Position numbers and translations under genes: made by a program
Shown: one piece after another, positions 5,228-13,041 of the stretch
Numbering within the stretch: the stretch's first letter is position 1
Layout: every line of letters begins with the position of its first letter
Assembly (NCBI GenBank): GCA_016302435.1
Contig: JAEDNQ010000045.1
Coordinates: forward strand, 1-14,192
Direction of reading: 5' to 3'
Source of the DNA: Bacteroidaceae bacterium
GTDB lineage: Bacteria > Bacteroidota > Bacteroidia > Bacteroidales > Bacteroidaceae
DNA length: 14,192 nt
The notes under the pieces: generated by a model
The model's input: the letters and a program-made list of their open reading frames with translations, nothing else
The model's database searches: none
What the model was told of the DNA's origin: nothing

Positions 5228-7141
5228 TTAGTTCGAGCCGTCTTCTGCACTCACGCGGAAAGGCTTGTACTCCCTGCCTCCTCCTGTGAAGTCAGCATTC
5301 TTGAAGTACTCGACGAAGGTGAGTCGCATGGGGTGGACGAAAGATGAGATCATGCAGAGAGCGAAGTTGATGCCATGTCCGAGGAGCAGGATGATACCCA
5401 TCACGAGTTCGTGCGCTACGGGGAAATTAGGGCTCATCTCCACAGCCAGCGTGTTGAACACGCCTCCGAGCACACCACCTGTCAAGCCGAGGGCGAAGAG
5501 GCGGATGTAGGAGAGGAGGTCGCCAAGCAGACCTGTCGACATGCCGTATGTTGACCACACGCCTCCTCCGATGTTTGAGCCTACGGCTATTGCCTTGCCA
5601 AGGGCTCCCTGCTTCTTGTAGGCAGCAGGATTGTTGAGGAAGAAGATGCCGAAGACAGAGATGGCGAGGATGGCGTAGAGCACCATCTGGACAAAGACTG
5701 AGAAGGTGACGCCTATGAAGGGGAGTCCAAAGAGTATGACGGCCGTGAGGAGAGCCACTACCCAAGAGAACTTGCCCACGCCATAGATGAATCCGTAGTT
5801 CTTCACGGCCTTCACGCCTGCCATGGTCATGCCGAGGAGCACCTGAATGAGACCGATGATGATGGAGATGACCATCATGGGCGAGTAGCCGAAGAAGCTG
5901 TCTTTCTTGCTGTCGTTGAGGAAATAGGGCTGGATAGGCTTGATGAAGTCCCAGTCGACCGTGGAGAGGTCTATGCCGAAGAACGAGCCTGTGACGAAAC
6001 CGCAGATGACTGTCATGCCACCAAGACACACACCTAACTTGCCGTAAGACGCCATTTCCTTCTTGCAGAAGATGATGGCTAAGCTGGCAGCCACGATGAT
6101 GAGTCCGTAGCCCATGTCGCCCATGCAGAGTCCGAAGAAGAGCATGAAGAAGGGCGCAAACATGACGAGAGGGTCGATGTCGTGGTAGTTTGGCAGAGAG
6201 TACATGCGCAGGATTGGCTCGAAGAGCGTGTCGAACTTGGAGTTCTTTATCTTGATGGGCACTTCGTCGTCAAACAATGGGTCAGAGAGTTCGTAGCAGA
6301 TGTTAGCTTTCTCAAGATAGTCAATGACAGCGTCCTCCTTCTCTTCGAGAGTCCATCCGACCATGATCTTCACGTTTCCCTCGGCTATGTCCTCATGGCT
6401 GAGGTGAACCTGCGAGAGCTGAATGTCGTCGTTGCAGACGGCGAGGGCAGCCTCGACAGAAGGACGGTAAGTGACACAGTAGTCGTAGAGTTCGTTGTGG
6501 AGAGTGAGCAGACGCTCTCTGTTGGCTTTTGCGCTTTCCCTGTACTCGCTGAGTGTCTTTTCTGGGAGGAAGAGCTTCTCAGCAGGAATGTCTGGTTCGG
6601 AGTCCTCATTAGAGAAGACAACGAAGTAAGACTTCTTCTTGTAGTCGTCGAGCGGCACGAGATAGTACTTCTCAGCCCACTCAGCCTTTATTTTGCCAAG
6701 CCCTACGGCATAGAAATAAGCCTTCCATCCCTCGGCCTCGAGAGTGCGAATATTGTCCCAGGAGAAGTTGCCAAAAGGCCTTAAACTCTTGACCGCCTCA
6801 ATGTCCTCGTCGATAGCATGCATGATGCGGTTCTCCTCCTTGTAGAAGTCATCCACCCTTTCTACAGCCTCAAAACCTTTGGCTGCATCGGCAGGAGCAG
6901 GCTCCGTGAGGTTAGCGTCCCACTTTTGCCCCTTGGCGTATGATGCTATGGCGAAGTCCATCTTCTTGAGACATTCCTTCACGCGCTCCGAACGGTTGAG
7001 GGCAGCCTGCAGCTCACTGCTTGTAGCCCCCTTCTGGAGTTCTTCCACGTGTACGACTCCGAGCGAGCGGATGTCGCTTATGAACTTGTCATATTCCTTG
7101 CCAGTGACGAGGAATGTGAGTTTTTTCATTTTCTGAATCAT
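5228..7141 (-). CDS. atpI: V-type ATP synthase subunit I (membrane stator, a-subunit type)
   Basis: This 637-residue protein has a cytosolic N-terminal half (about 1-325) that contacts the peripheral stalk and a membrane half (about 326-610) forming the ion half-channels against the K ring. The essential stator arginine is visible as R547 in DLLSYIRLFALGL, and a second conserved arginine, R606, is in HPMRLTFVEYFKN. These correspond to yeast Vph1 R735 and R799. The C-terminus has the typical GGGREYKPF ending. Its ATG overlaps the atpD stop in an ATGA arrangement, indicating translational coupling; MKKLTF four codons later is an alternative start. The length is usual for bacterial I subunits. 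Confidence 0.95.
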   Translation of the reverse strand: MIQKMKKLTFLVTGKEYDKFISDIRSLGVVHVEELQKGATSSELQAALNRSERVKECLKKMDFAIASYAKGQKWDANLTEPAPADAAKGFEAVERVDDFYKEENRIMHAIDEDIEAVKSLRPFGNFSWDNIRTLEAEGWKAYFYAVGLGKIKAEWAEKYYLVPLDDYKKKSYFVVFSNEDSEPDIPAEKLFLPEKTLSEYRESAKANRERLLTLHNELYDYCVTYRPSVEAALAVCNDDIQLSQVHLSHEDIAEGNVKIMVGWTLEEKEDAVIDYLEKANICYELSDPLFDDEVPIKIKNSKFDTLFEPILRMYSLPNYHDIDPLVMFAPFFMLFFGLCMGDMGYGLIIVAASLAIIFCKKEMASYGKLGVCLGGMTVICGFVTGSFFGIDLSTVDWDFIKPIQPYFLNDSKKDSFFGYSPMMVISIIIGLIQVLLGMTMAGVKAVKNYGFIYGVGKFSWVVALLTAVILFGLPFIGVTFSVFVQMVLYAILAISVFGIFFLNNPAAYKKQGALGKAIAVGSNIGGGVWSTYGMSTGLLGDLLSYIRLFALGLTGGVLGGVFNTLAVEMSPNFPVAHELVMGIILLLGHGINFALCMISSFVHPMRLTFVEYFKNADFTGGGREYKPFRVSAEDGSN

Positions 7142-7755
7142 ACGGCTTCCACTTCCTCCTTTCTTGCTCGAGCCTCCTGCAGAGACTTGAGAATCTTCTG
7201 TGAAGACTTAGAGAGGTTCTCCTCGTCCTCCATGAATCGCTTTATCTTTCTCACAGCCTCCTGATAGCCCGGAATCTGGACTTTCTCAAAGAGGTTGACC
7301 TTCTGAGTGGTCTTGCGTCGTGCATGGTCGAGAAGGTCGAGCTTAGCAAGGACGAACTCGCGCTCCACAGCCGTCTTGGCGAGTCCCTGCAGGAGGTTGA
7401 TGCCGTCGAAGTACCACTTAGGAGCAGAGAAGAGTCCGAAGGGCTTCACTTCGAGTTCGATATTGACGAGGATGGGGACAGTGACTCCCGCTATCTTCTT
7501 CGTGTCAATCTTCACATCCTTCAGGCTGACGAGCGACGTGTCAAACTCGCCCCAGAGGGCATACATCGACTCGTAGCCGCCAATCTGCTTCTGCAGTTTC
7601 TCTTCCAAGGCCTCTGCCTCTTCCTTGCTCAGCTTCACCTCAAGTCGCAGGGCTGTCTCCTTGTTCTTGATGATGGGGAGAGTGCGCTGGCGCATCTTGA
7701 GGTTCTTCTCAAGTTGCTGAAGCGATGTCTTGTTATATTGAAACTTTATAGCCAT
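7138..7755 (-). CDS. atpD: V-type ATP synthase subunit D (central rotor shaft)
   Basis: This 205-residue protein is rich in charged heptad-like stretches at both ends, as expected for the antiparallel coiled coil of the D subunit. D turns inside the A3B3 head and links it to the membrane ring. The N-terminal YNKTSLQQLEKNLKMRQRTL and the C-terminal VNLFEKVQIPGYQEAVRKIK match the family pattern (the latter like the NALE-vvIP region). The length is typical (about 200-210). It follows atpB after a 103-bp spacer with an 11-bp triple repeat and overlaps atpI by four bases. No F subunit, which normally partners D, is found in the window. Confidence 0.93.
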   Translation of the reverse strand: MAIKFQYNKTSLQQLEKNLKMRQRTLPIIKNKETALRLEVKLSKEEAEALEEKLQKQIGGYESMYALWGEFDTSLVSLKDVKIDTKKIAGVTVPILVNIELEVKPFGLFSAPKWYFDGINLLQGLAKTAVEREFVLAKLDLLDHARRKTTQKVNLFEKVQIPGYQEAVRKIKRFMEDEENLSKSSQKILKSLQEARARKEEVEAV

Positions 7756-7772
7756 AAAATAGCTTTGTTAAA

Positions 7773-7805
7773 GATGTCTGTATGATGTCTGCGTGATGTG
7801 TGTGT
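7773..7805. repeat. 11-bp triple repeat between atpB and atpD
   Basis: GATGTCTGTAT (7773-7783), GATGTCTGCGT (7784-7794) and GATGTGTGTGT (7795-7805) lie head-to-tail in the short atpB-atpD spacer. The copies are imperfect, differing at one to three positions. Confidence 0.6.
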
Positions 7806-7858
7806 GGTGCAGCAACGATACCTGCGGGAGATACGCTCTCCCCTTGCTCACCGTCTGC

Positions 7859-9181
7859 TTAATGCCAGTATACATCAGTAAATTCTTTCTTGATATTGAC
7901 CTCCTCTATCTTGAAGTATTTCTTGAAGAGAGACCACGTAACATCAAGCATTTCAGTCGTGTCGAGGTTGACATCGATGGCGAGAAGCTTGTCAGCATAC
8001 TCCTTGGCGAAGTCGAGACAGCGGTTGTCGTAGTCGGTGAGGTCGAATCCGTTCTCGAGCTTTGTCTTGGCGTTGGCAGCGTCGGAGTAGAGGCGGATGG
8101 CAGCATTCATGACCTGAGAGTGGTCCTTGCGTGTCTTCTTTCCGCTGACGAGCTGCTTGAGACGTGAGAGCGAGCGGAATGGGTCGACGATGACCTTACC
8201 GATGTCGGAGTCGCGGCGGAGGTAGAGCTGACCCTCGGTGATGTAACCTGTGTTGTCGGGCACGGCATGAGTGATGTCGCCACCAGAGAGAGTAGTGACG
8301 GCGATGATGGTGATGGAGCCGCCACCCGCGCTCTCAGGGAACTGTACGGCCTTCTCGTATATCTTTGCGAGGTCGGAGTAGAGCGAGCCTGGCATGGAGT
8401 CCTTAGAAGGAATCTGGTCCATACGGTTGCTGACGATAGAGAGAGAGTCAGCGTAAGAAGTCATGTCGGTAAGGAGCACGAGGACTGTCTCATGCTTCTC
8501 CACGGCAAAGTACTCGGCAGCCGTTAGAGCCATGTCGGGCACGAGCAGACGCTCCACGGCAGGGTCCTCAGTAGTGTTCATGAAGGCTATGATGCGGTCG
8601 AGCGCGCCAGCGTTGGAGAAGGTGTTCTTGAAGAAGTAGTAGTCGTCGTTGGTCATACCCATGCCTCCGAGGATGATCTTGTCCACCTTGGCTCGTAGAG
8701 CCACCATGGCCATGACCTCGTTGAAGGGCTGGTCGGGGTCGGCGAAGAACGGAATCTTCTGTCCGGAGACGAGCGTGTTGTTGAGGTCGATACCTGCTAT
8801 ACCTGTAGCTATGAGCTCAGAGGGCTGCTTGCGCCTAACAGGGTTGACGGAAGGTCCGCCAATCTCCACCTCCTTGCCCTCGATGGCTGGTCCGCCGTCG
8901 ATAGGGTTGCCGTAGGCATTGAAGAATCGGCCTGCGAGCTGGTCGCTGACCTTGAGTGAAGGTGACTTGCCGAGGAAGACGACCTCTGCGTTGGTAGGGA
9001 TGCCTCCCGTACCCTCGAAGACCTGGAGCGTAACGTCGTCGCCTGCAATTTTCACCACCTGTGCGAGCTTGCCGTTGATAGTGGCGAGTTCGTCATATCC
9101 CACTCCTCTCGCCTTGAGAGAAACGGTGGCCTTGGTGATTTGGCCTATCTTTGTATATACTTTCTGAAAAGCTGTTGCCAT
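7859..9181 (-). CDS. atpB: V-type ATP synthase subunit B (non-catalytic head subunit)
   Basis: This 440-residue protein alternates with subunit A in the A3B3 head. It lacks a Walker A motif: the corresponding loop is FFADPDQPFNE (145-155), as usual for the regulatory B subunit. The likely arginine finger that reaches the A-subunit site is R340 in RSLSRLK. Other family marks are ITHAVPDNTGYITEGQ (303-318) and the beta-barrel start VYTKIGQITKATV. Length and start (MATAFQKVY) agree with bacterial B subunits, and an A-rich leader precedes the ATG. It follows atpA after 161 bp containing a 16-bp direct repeat. Confidence 0.96.
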   Translation of the reverse strand: MATAFQKVYTKIGQITKATVSLKARGVGYDELATINGKLAQVVKIAGDDVTLQVFEGTGGIPTNAEVVFLGKSPSLKVSDQLAGRFFNAYGNPIDGGPAIEGKEVEIGGPSVNPVRRKQPSELIATGIAGIDLNNTLVSGQKIPFFADPDQPFNEVMAMVALRAKVDKIILGGMGMTNDDYYFFKNTFSNAGALDRIIAFMNTTEDPAVERLLVPDMALTAAEYFAVEKHETVLVLLTDMTSYADSLSIVSNRMDQIPSKDSMPGSLYSDLAKIYEKAVQFPESAGGGSITIIAVTTLSGGDITHAVPDNTGYITEGQLYLRRDSDIGKVIVDPFRSLSRLKQLVSGKKTRKDHSQVMNAAIRLYSDAANAKTKLENGFDLTDYDNRCLDFAKEYADKLLAIDVNLDTTEMLDVTWSLFKKYFKIEEVNIKKEFTDVYWH

Positions 9182-9231
9182 TGTTTTGCGGTATATCTAA
9201 TAGTGTTGTATATCTATATGTATATGTGTGG

Positions 9232-9273
9232 GGGAGCTTTCGCCTTGGGGCATGCATGGGAGCTTTCGCCTTG
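9232..9273. repeat. 16-bp direct repeat (26-bp period) between atpA and atpB
   Basis: GGGAGCTTTCGCCTTG occurs identically at 9232-9247 and 9258-9273 within the 161-bp atpA-atpB spacer. The rest of the spacer is unremarkable apart from a small GAGC/GCTC hairpin near 9304-9314. Confidence 0.75.
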
Positions 9274-9342
9274 AAAGGGGAGAGGGGGAATATCCTCTTA
9301 TTGGAGCAATGCTCTCACCTACCCTACCCTCACATCTGGTTA

Positions 9343-11085
9343 TTAGATATTTATCATCTGCTTAACTTGTGAAACGAATCCCTCATACTGCTCACTCTTG
9401 TAGACAGAGTAGTTCATCTGCTTGCAGACGTTGATGAGTTTGCGGAAGAAGTCCACACACTGGAGGAAGTCGTCGAAGTGGAAGTCCTTCTCGCATATTT
9501 CGGTGACGAGGTTGAGTATCTCCTCCTGTCGCTCGAGCGATGTGACGGCATCGACCTCATCGAAGGCATCCTGCTGCAGGATGACGAAGTCGATGATTTC
9601 CGACTTCCAGAAGACCACGTGGTAGTCTACAGGCACACCGTCGTCGCCGAGGATGTTGATCTGTTCGGCTATCTCCTTGCCTCTCTGCATGCGTGTCTTG
9701 AGGTTGAGCACCTTTGGAATCCACTTGTCGTTGATTTTCTTGGCTATGTAGTCGGCGAACTCAGGATATTCGAGATACTTGGAGTAGGAGTCGATAGGGT
9801 TGACGGCAGGATAGCGCTTCTTGTCGGCACGGTCCTGCTCAAGTCCGTAGAAGCATCGTGCCACCTTCTTGGTGTTTTCGGTTACGGGCTCTTTGAGGTT
9901 ACCACCGGCAGGTGAGACGGTACCGATGAAGGTGATGGAGCCTACCTCTCCGTTGTTGAGGTAGACGTAGCCAGCGCGTCCGTAGAAGTTGGAGATGAGG
10001 GCTCCGAGGTCCATAGGGAAGGCGTCGGGTCCTGGCAGTTCCTCCATGCGGTTTGACATCTCGCGGAGAGCCTGTGCCCAACGTGATGTGGAGTCTGCCA
10101 TGAGGAGCACGCGCAGACCCATGGAGCGGTAGTACTCTGCCATGGTCATGGCTGTGTAGACAGATGCCTCACGGGCTGCCACTGGCATGTTGGACGTGTT
10201 GGCTATGATGATGGTGCGCTCCATGAGCTTGCGTCCTGTGTGTGGGTCTTCGAGCTCTGGGAACTCTGTGAAGATTTCCACTACCTCGTTGGCGCGCTCG
10301 CCACAGGCAGCTATGATGACGATGTCCGCCTCCGCCTGCTTGGAGATGGCGTGCTGGAGCACAGTCTTACCCGTACCGAAAGGACCAGGGATGAATCCTG
10401 TTCCTCCCTCCACGATGGGGTTGAACGTGTCGATGGTGCGCACGCCTGTCTCAAGGAGCTTGAAAGGTCTTGGCTTCTCCTTGTAGTTGGTCATGGCAAA
10501 CTTGACAGGCCAGCGTTGCACCATGTCGACATTTATCTCTGTGCCGTCAGCCTTCGTGAGGACGGCTATAGTGTCGTGAATCTTGTATGTACCCTTTCGG
10601 GCGATGCTCTTGACGACAGCTGTGCCCTCCATCTGGAAGGGAGCCATGATTTTGAGCTTCTGCGAGTTCTCGATGACCTCTCCGAGCCATGCTGAGCCTT
10701 CCACCTCGTCGCCCTCCTTGGCTATAGGTGTGAAGTCCCAGAGTCGGTCAGCGTCGAGAGGTTCGGTGTACTGTCCTCTCTTGAGGAATACGCCTTCCAT
10801 CTTGTCGAGGTCATTCTGCAGACCGTCGTAGTTCTTTGACAGCATGCCTGGACCGAGCTGCACCTCGAGCATGTGGTCGGTAAATTCGGCTGTAGCTCCC
10901 ACTCTGAGTCCGCGAGTGCTTTCAAACACCTGGACATAGACGTCGCTTCCTACAACCTTGATGACCTCGCTCATGAGCTTGTCTCCTCCTGTCTCAATGT
11001 AGCAGATTTCTCCCTGCTTCACTGGGCCGTCTACGGAGAGGGTCACCATGTTGGCGATAACGCCACTTACAGTTCCTTTTGTCAT
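9343..11085 (-). CDS. atpA: V-type ATP synthase subunit A (catalytic head subunit)
   Basis: This 580-residue protein is the ATP-hydrolysing or synthesising subunit. The Walker A loop GPFGTGKT lies at 234-241 and the catalytic glutamate is E263 in AACGERANE. The Walker B region is LRVLLMADSTSRWAQALRE, with the LPGPDAFPMDL and GSITFIGTVSPAGGN motifs after it. The non-homologous region that distinguishes A from F-type beta subunits is present (about 110-190), giving the expected length. The start MTKGTVSGVIANMVTL fits the family. It lies 116 bp downstream of the DUF2764 gene. Confidence 0.97.
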   Translation of the reverse strand: MTKGTVSGVIANMVTLSVDGPVKQGEICYIETGGDKLMSEVIKVVGSDVYVQVFESTRGLRVGATAEFTDHMLEVQLGPGMLSKNYDGLQNDLDKMEGVFLKRGQYTEPLDADRLWDFTPIAKEGDEVEGSAWLGEVIENSQKLKIMAPFQMEGTAVVKSIARKGTYKIHDTIAVLTKADGTEINVDMVQRWPVKFAMTNYKEKPRPFKLLETGVRTIDTFNPIVEGGTGFIPGPFGTGKTVLQHAISKQAEADIVIIAACGERANEVVEIFTEFPELEDPHTGRKLMERTIIIANTSNMPVAAREASVYTAMTMAEYYRSMGLRVLLMADSTSRWAQALREMSNRMEELPGPDAFPMDLGALISNFYGRAGYVYLNNGEVGSITFIGTVSPAGGNLKEPVTENTKKVARCFYGLEQDRADKKRYPAVNPIDSYSKYLEYPEFADYIAKKINDKWIPKVLNLKTRMQRGKEIAEQINILGDDGVPVDYHVVFWKSEIIDFVILQQDAFDEVDAVTSLERQEEILNLVTEICEKDFHFDDFLQCVDFFRKLINVCKQMNYSVYKSEQYEGFVSQVKQMINI

Positions 11086-11201
11086 ATATGTATCTTATTA
11101 TATTATTCTTTTTGTCTCGGAGGTCAGGGTGATACCGTTCGCGCGAGTGTGTGCATTCGGAGAGCAGCGGAATCGTCGTCCCTTCACCTCCAGCTGGTCT
11201 A

Positions 11202-12047
11202 TTATTTCCTGATAAATTCGTCTGGCACCTTGGCTGAACCTCTGAGGTCGTCGATGATTTGTCTGAAGGCCTGCTGTCCCTGCTCCACGTCGAGTCGGTC
11301 CCAGCGCGCGAGCATGTCTATCTTGCAGAGGTAGGCGAAGACGGCATCGATGGAGAAGGAGTCGAAGAATGTCTGCTCGTCGAGCCAGAGCCACTTGAAG
11401 GCGTCTATCTTCTTTTCCTTCAAGACGGGGTCATCGCAGTCCACGATGCGCATGAGGTCTGCCACGTAGTCATATTCGAGCGAGAGGTTGAAGTCCTTGG
11501 TGTTGTTGTTGAGGATCATCTCTGTCACCTCGTTCTCTCCGTGGATGAAGTCAGCCACGTTCCAGCCGTTCTTGCGTGCGAGCATGGCGGTGAGGATGTT
11601 GGTGATGTCGAGGTTGAGCTGGTACCATCTGCGTGCCATGTCGTTAGGGCAGGTCTCTATGGCGTACTTGTAGAACTGGTAGAGTATCTCGTCCTTGGGG
11701 AAGTAGCCTGCCTTGTCCTTGTTGTAGGCATAGTTGCGCACAAACTCGCTGAGGAAGGCAGGATAGCGGTGGACGTTGAAGTTCATCTCCGTGGCTGAGG
11801 TGTAGAGGTCGACATATTGCTCCATCGTCATGTTGCCTCTCTCTGCCAGCTGGGCCTGCGGATTGGCGAGCAGCTCGGCTATGTTGAGGCAGTCTTTCTG
11901 GAGGAAGAAGTAGTAGATGATCTTCTGGTCCTTGTCGCTGAGCACCTCGTCCATGGCTTCTCTCATGTCTTCCATGCTGACCTCGGCTTTGGTGTCTTCG
12001 AGGCTGATGTCGGGCAGTCCTGCCATTAAACAATAGTAATTTCCCAT
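11202..12047 (-). CDS. DUF2764 family protein of V-ATPase operons
   Basis: This 281-residue, mostly helical, acidic protein begins MGNYYCLMAGLPDI and ends with DLRGSAKVPDEFIRK. It has no signal peptide or membrane segment. Genes of this family sit between atpE and atpA in V-ATPase operons of Chlamydia, spirochaetes and Bacteroidota, and the order here is the same. The early Y-Y-x-x-x-x-L-P motif and alpha-helical length suggest a role like the C/d subunit that joins the rotor shaft to the membrane ring, since no separate C gene is present. That role is inference from position and size. An overlapping 98-codon frame at its 3' end looks like a shadow. Confidence 0.85.
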   Translation of the reverse strand: MGNYYCLMAGLPDISLEDTKAEVSMEDMREAMDEVLSDKDQKIIYYFFLQKDCLNIAELLANPQAQLAERGNMTMEQYVDLYTSATEMNFNVHRYPAFLSEFVRNYAYNKDKAGYFPKDEILYQFYKYAIETCPNDMARRWYQLNLDITNILTAMLARKNGWNVADFIHGENEVTEMILNNNTKDFNLSLEYDYVADLMRIVDCDDPVLKEKKIDAFKWLWLDEQTFFDSFSIDAVFAYLCKIDMLARWDRLDVEQGQQAFRQIIDDLRGSAKVPDEFIRK

Positions 12048-12150
12048 TTATGTGTGATGTTGCCTGGGGGGGAAGGGATGACTTGCAGAGGCTGCCTGTG
12101 GCTCCCGTGCAGGTCTGCTGGCTTGTTTCCGCCCCCGAGTGTGTTCAAAA

Positions 12151-12741
12151 TCAGAATATCATCTCTACGAGCTGGGGACGGAGGAAGCCCTTGAAGTACT
12201 CTTCAAACTCTGCCTCACCGAAGTTCACCTTGTAGGAGCCGTCCTTTGGCTCTACGGTGAAGACAGCCTTCTGCCCGTTGACCTGCTGTATGGTGATGCC
12301 ACCGTCGAGTAGAGCCTTTGCCTTCTTGGCGAAGAGAGCCTTGAGACTTGCGGCATCTGCTGCTGAGATGACCATGTCTTCTCCTGCGCCCCATTTCTCT
12401 GCCATCTTGAGCATGAACTCATTCATGAAGTCCTTGTTGCCCACAGCCTCTGCCACAGCAGCCTTGACAGTGCGGTCGCACACGACGTTGGCTATCTCAA
12501 CCTTGAGGGCGTTGAGGGCCTGTGCGGCAAACATCCTTATCTCGTTCTTGGTGTTAGCCTCTACGCCTGCCGCATTCTTCTTGGCAGCAGCCTCTATCTC
12601 CTCAGCCTTGGCCTGTGCCTCGGCTATGATCTGGGCAGCTTTGTCGTTGGCAGAAGCGATGATTTTCTCGGCTTCGGCTTTTCCTTTTTCTACTCCCTCG
12701 GTGAGGAGCTTCTGTGTGAGTTGTTCAATCTTATTGTCCAT
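12151..12741 (-). CDS. atpE: V-type ATP synthase subunit E (peripheral stalk)
   Basis: This 196-residue protein has a long charged, alanine-rich helix at about 10-75 (KGKAEAEKIIASANDKAAQI and onward) followed by a globular C-terminal half that binds the top of the A3B3 head. This matches the E subunit of the peripheral stalk. The usual helical partner (G/H) is not encoded here, so either another protein supplies it or E works without it. It is the first gene of the operon, 103 bp before the DUF2764 gene. The ATG at 12741 follows an A-rich leader. Confidence 0.9.
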   Translation of the reverse strand: MDNKIEQLTQKLLTEGVEKGKAEAEKIIASANDKAAQIIAEAQAKAEEIEAAAKKNAAGVEANTKNEIRMFAAQALNALKVEIANVVCDRTVKAAVAEAVGNKDFMNEFMLKMAEKWGAGEDMVISAADAASLKALFAKKAKALLDGGITIQQVNGQKAVFTVEPKDGSYKVNFGEAEFEEYFKGFLRPQLVEMIF

Positions 12742-12794
12742 GGTTATATGTTGGTTTTATGATTCTTTCTGTATGTGAACGAAATATTCAACGA

Positions 12795-12802
12795 CAAATG
12801 TA
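12795..12802 (-). promoter_or_regulatory. Candidate -7 box of the V-ATPase operon promoter
   Basis: On the minus strand this reads TACATTTG, an exact TAnnTTTG match, about 54 bases before the atpE ATG. No clear TTTG -33 element is seen; the region at the right distance reads CTTTTTAT. Confidence 0.45.
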
Positions 12803-12911
12803 CGAATATTTTCTGAGCCGATAAAAAGAATATAGTGATTATTTGATGTTATCAGCCAAAAAAGAGCTCAGATAATAACTTTTTGACCACTGTCGGGTAC
12901 AAGGGACGTGA

Positions 12912-12927
12912 TATTTTTGTAAATTTG
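12912..12927 (+). promoter_or_regulatory. Two adjacent Bacteroidota -7 boxes before the M15 peptidase gene
   Basis: TATTTTTG (12912-12919) is followed at once by TAAATTTG (12920-12927); both match TAnnTTTG, and GCAGC follows, as is common at such promoters. A TTTG at 12882-12885 is too far (26 and 34 bases) for a standard -33. A start near 12934 would place the whole 18-bp repeat in the transcript leader. Confidence 0.5.
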
Positions 12928-12939
12928 CAGCCTTGTGGC

Positions 12940-13011
12940 TGTAGAGGCCTTAGAAGATGTAGAGGCCTTAGAAGATGTAGAGGCCATAGAAGATGTAGAG
13001 GTTATAGAGCC
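12940..13011. repeat. 18-bp tandem repeat, four copies, in the M15 gene leader
   Basis: TGTAGAGGCCTTAGAAGA occurs at 12940-12957 and 12958-12975, with one change at 12976-12993 and a diverged fourth copy at 12994-13011. It lies between the candidate promoter and the start codon of the peptidase gene. Confidence 0.88.
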
Positions 13012-13041
13012 ACCCAGTATTATAATCAGTTATGCAGAATT

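Noticed and set aside
5060..5347. Plus-strand frame with a 15-residue repeat (SVCRTSSRSHISLVR)
   Set aside because: It translates the 45-bp repeat and then the antisense of atpI; no sign of a real protein.
6182..6784. 200-codon plus-strand frame
   Set aside because: It is antisense to atpI, whose reading is secure.
11098..11394. 98-codon minus-strand frame overlapping the DUF2764 3' end, considered as a missing F or G subunit
   Set aside because: The Arg/Leu-rich sequence is out of frame with DUF2764 and has no similarity to F or G subunits.
12883..13041. N-terminal extension of the M15 peptidase with CRGLRR repeats
   Set aside because: It only translates the 18-bp repeat and the promoter region; the ATG at 13042 opens a proper signal peptide.
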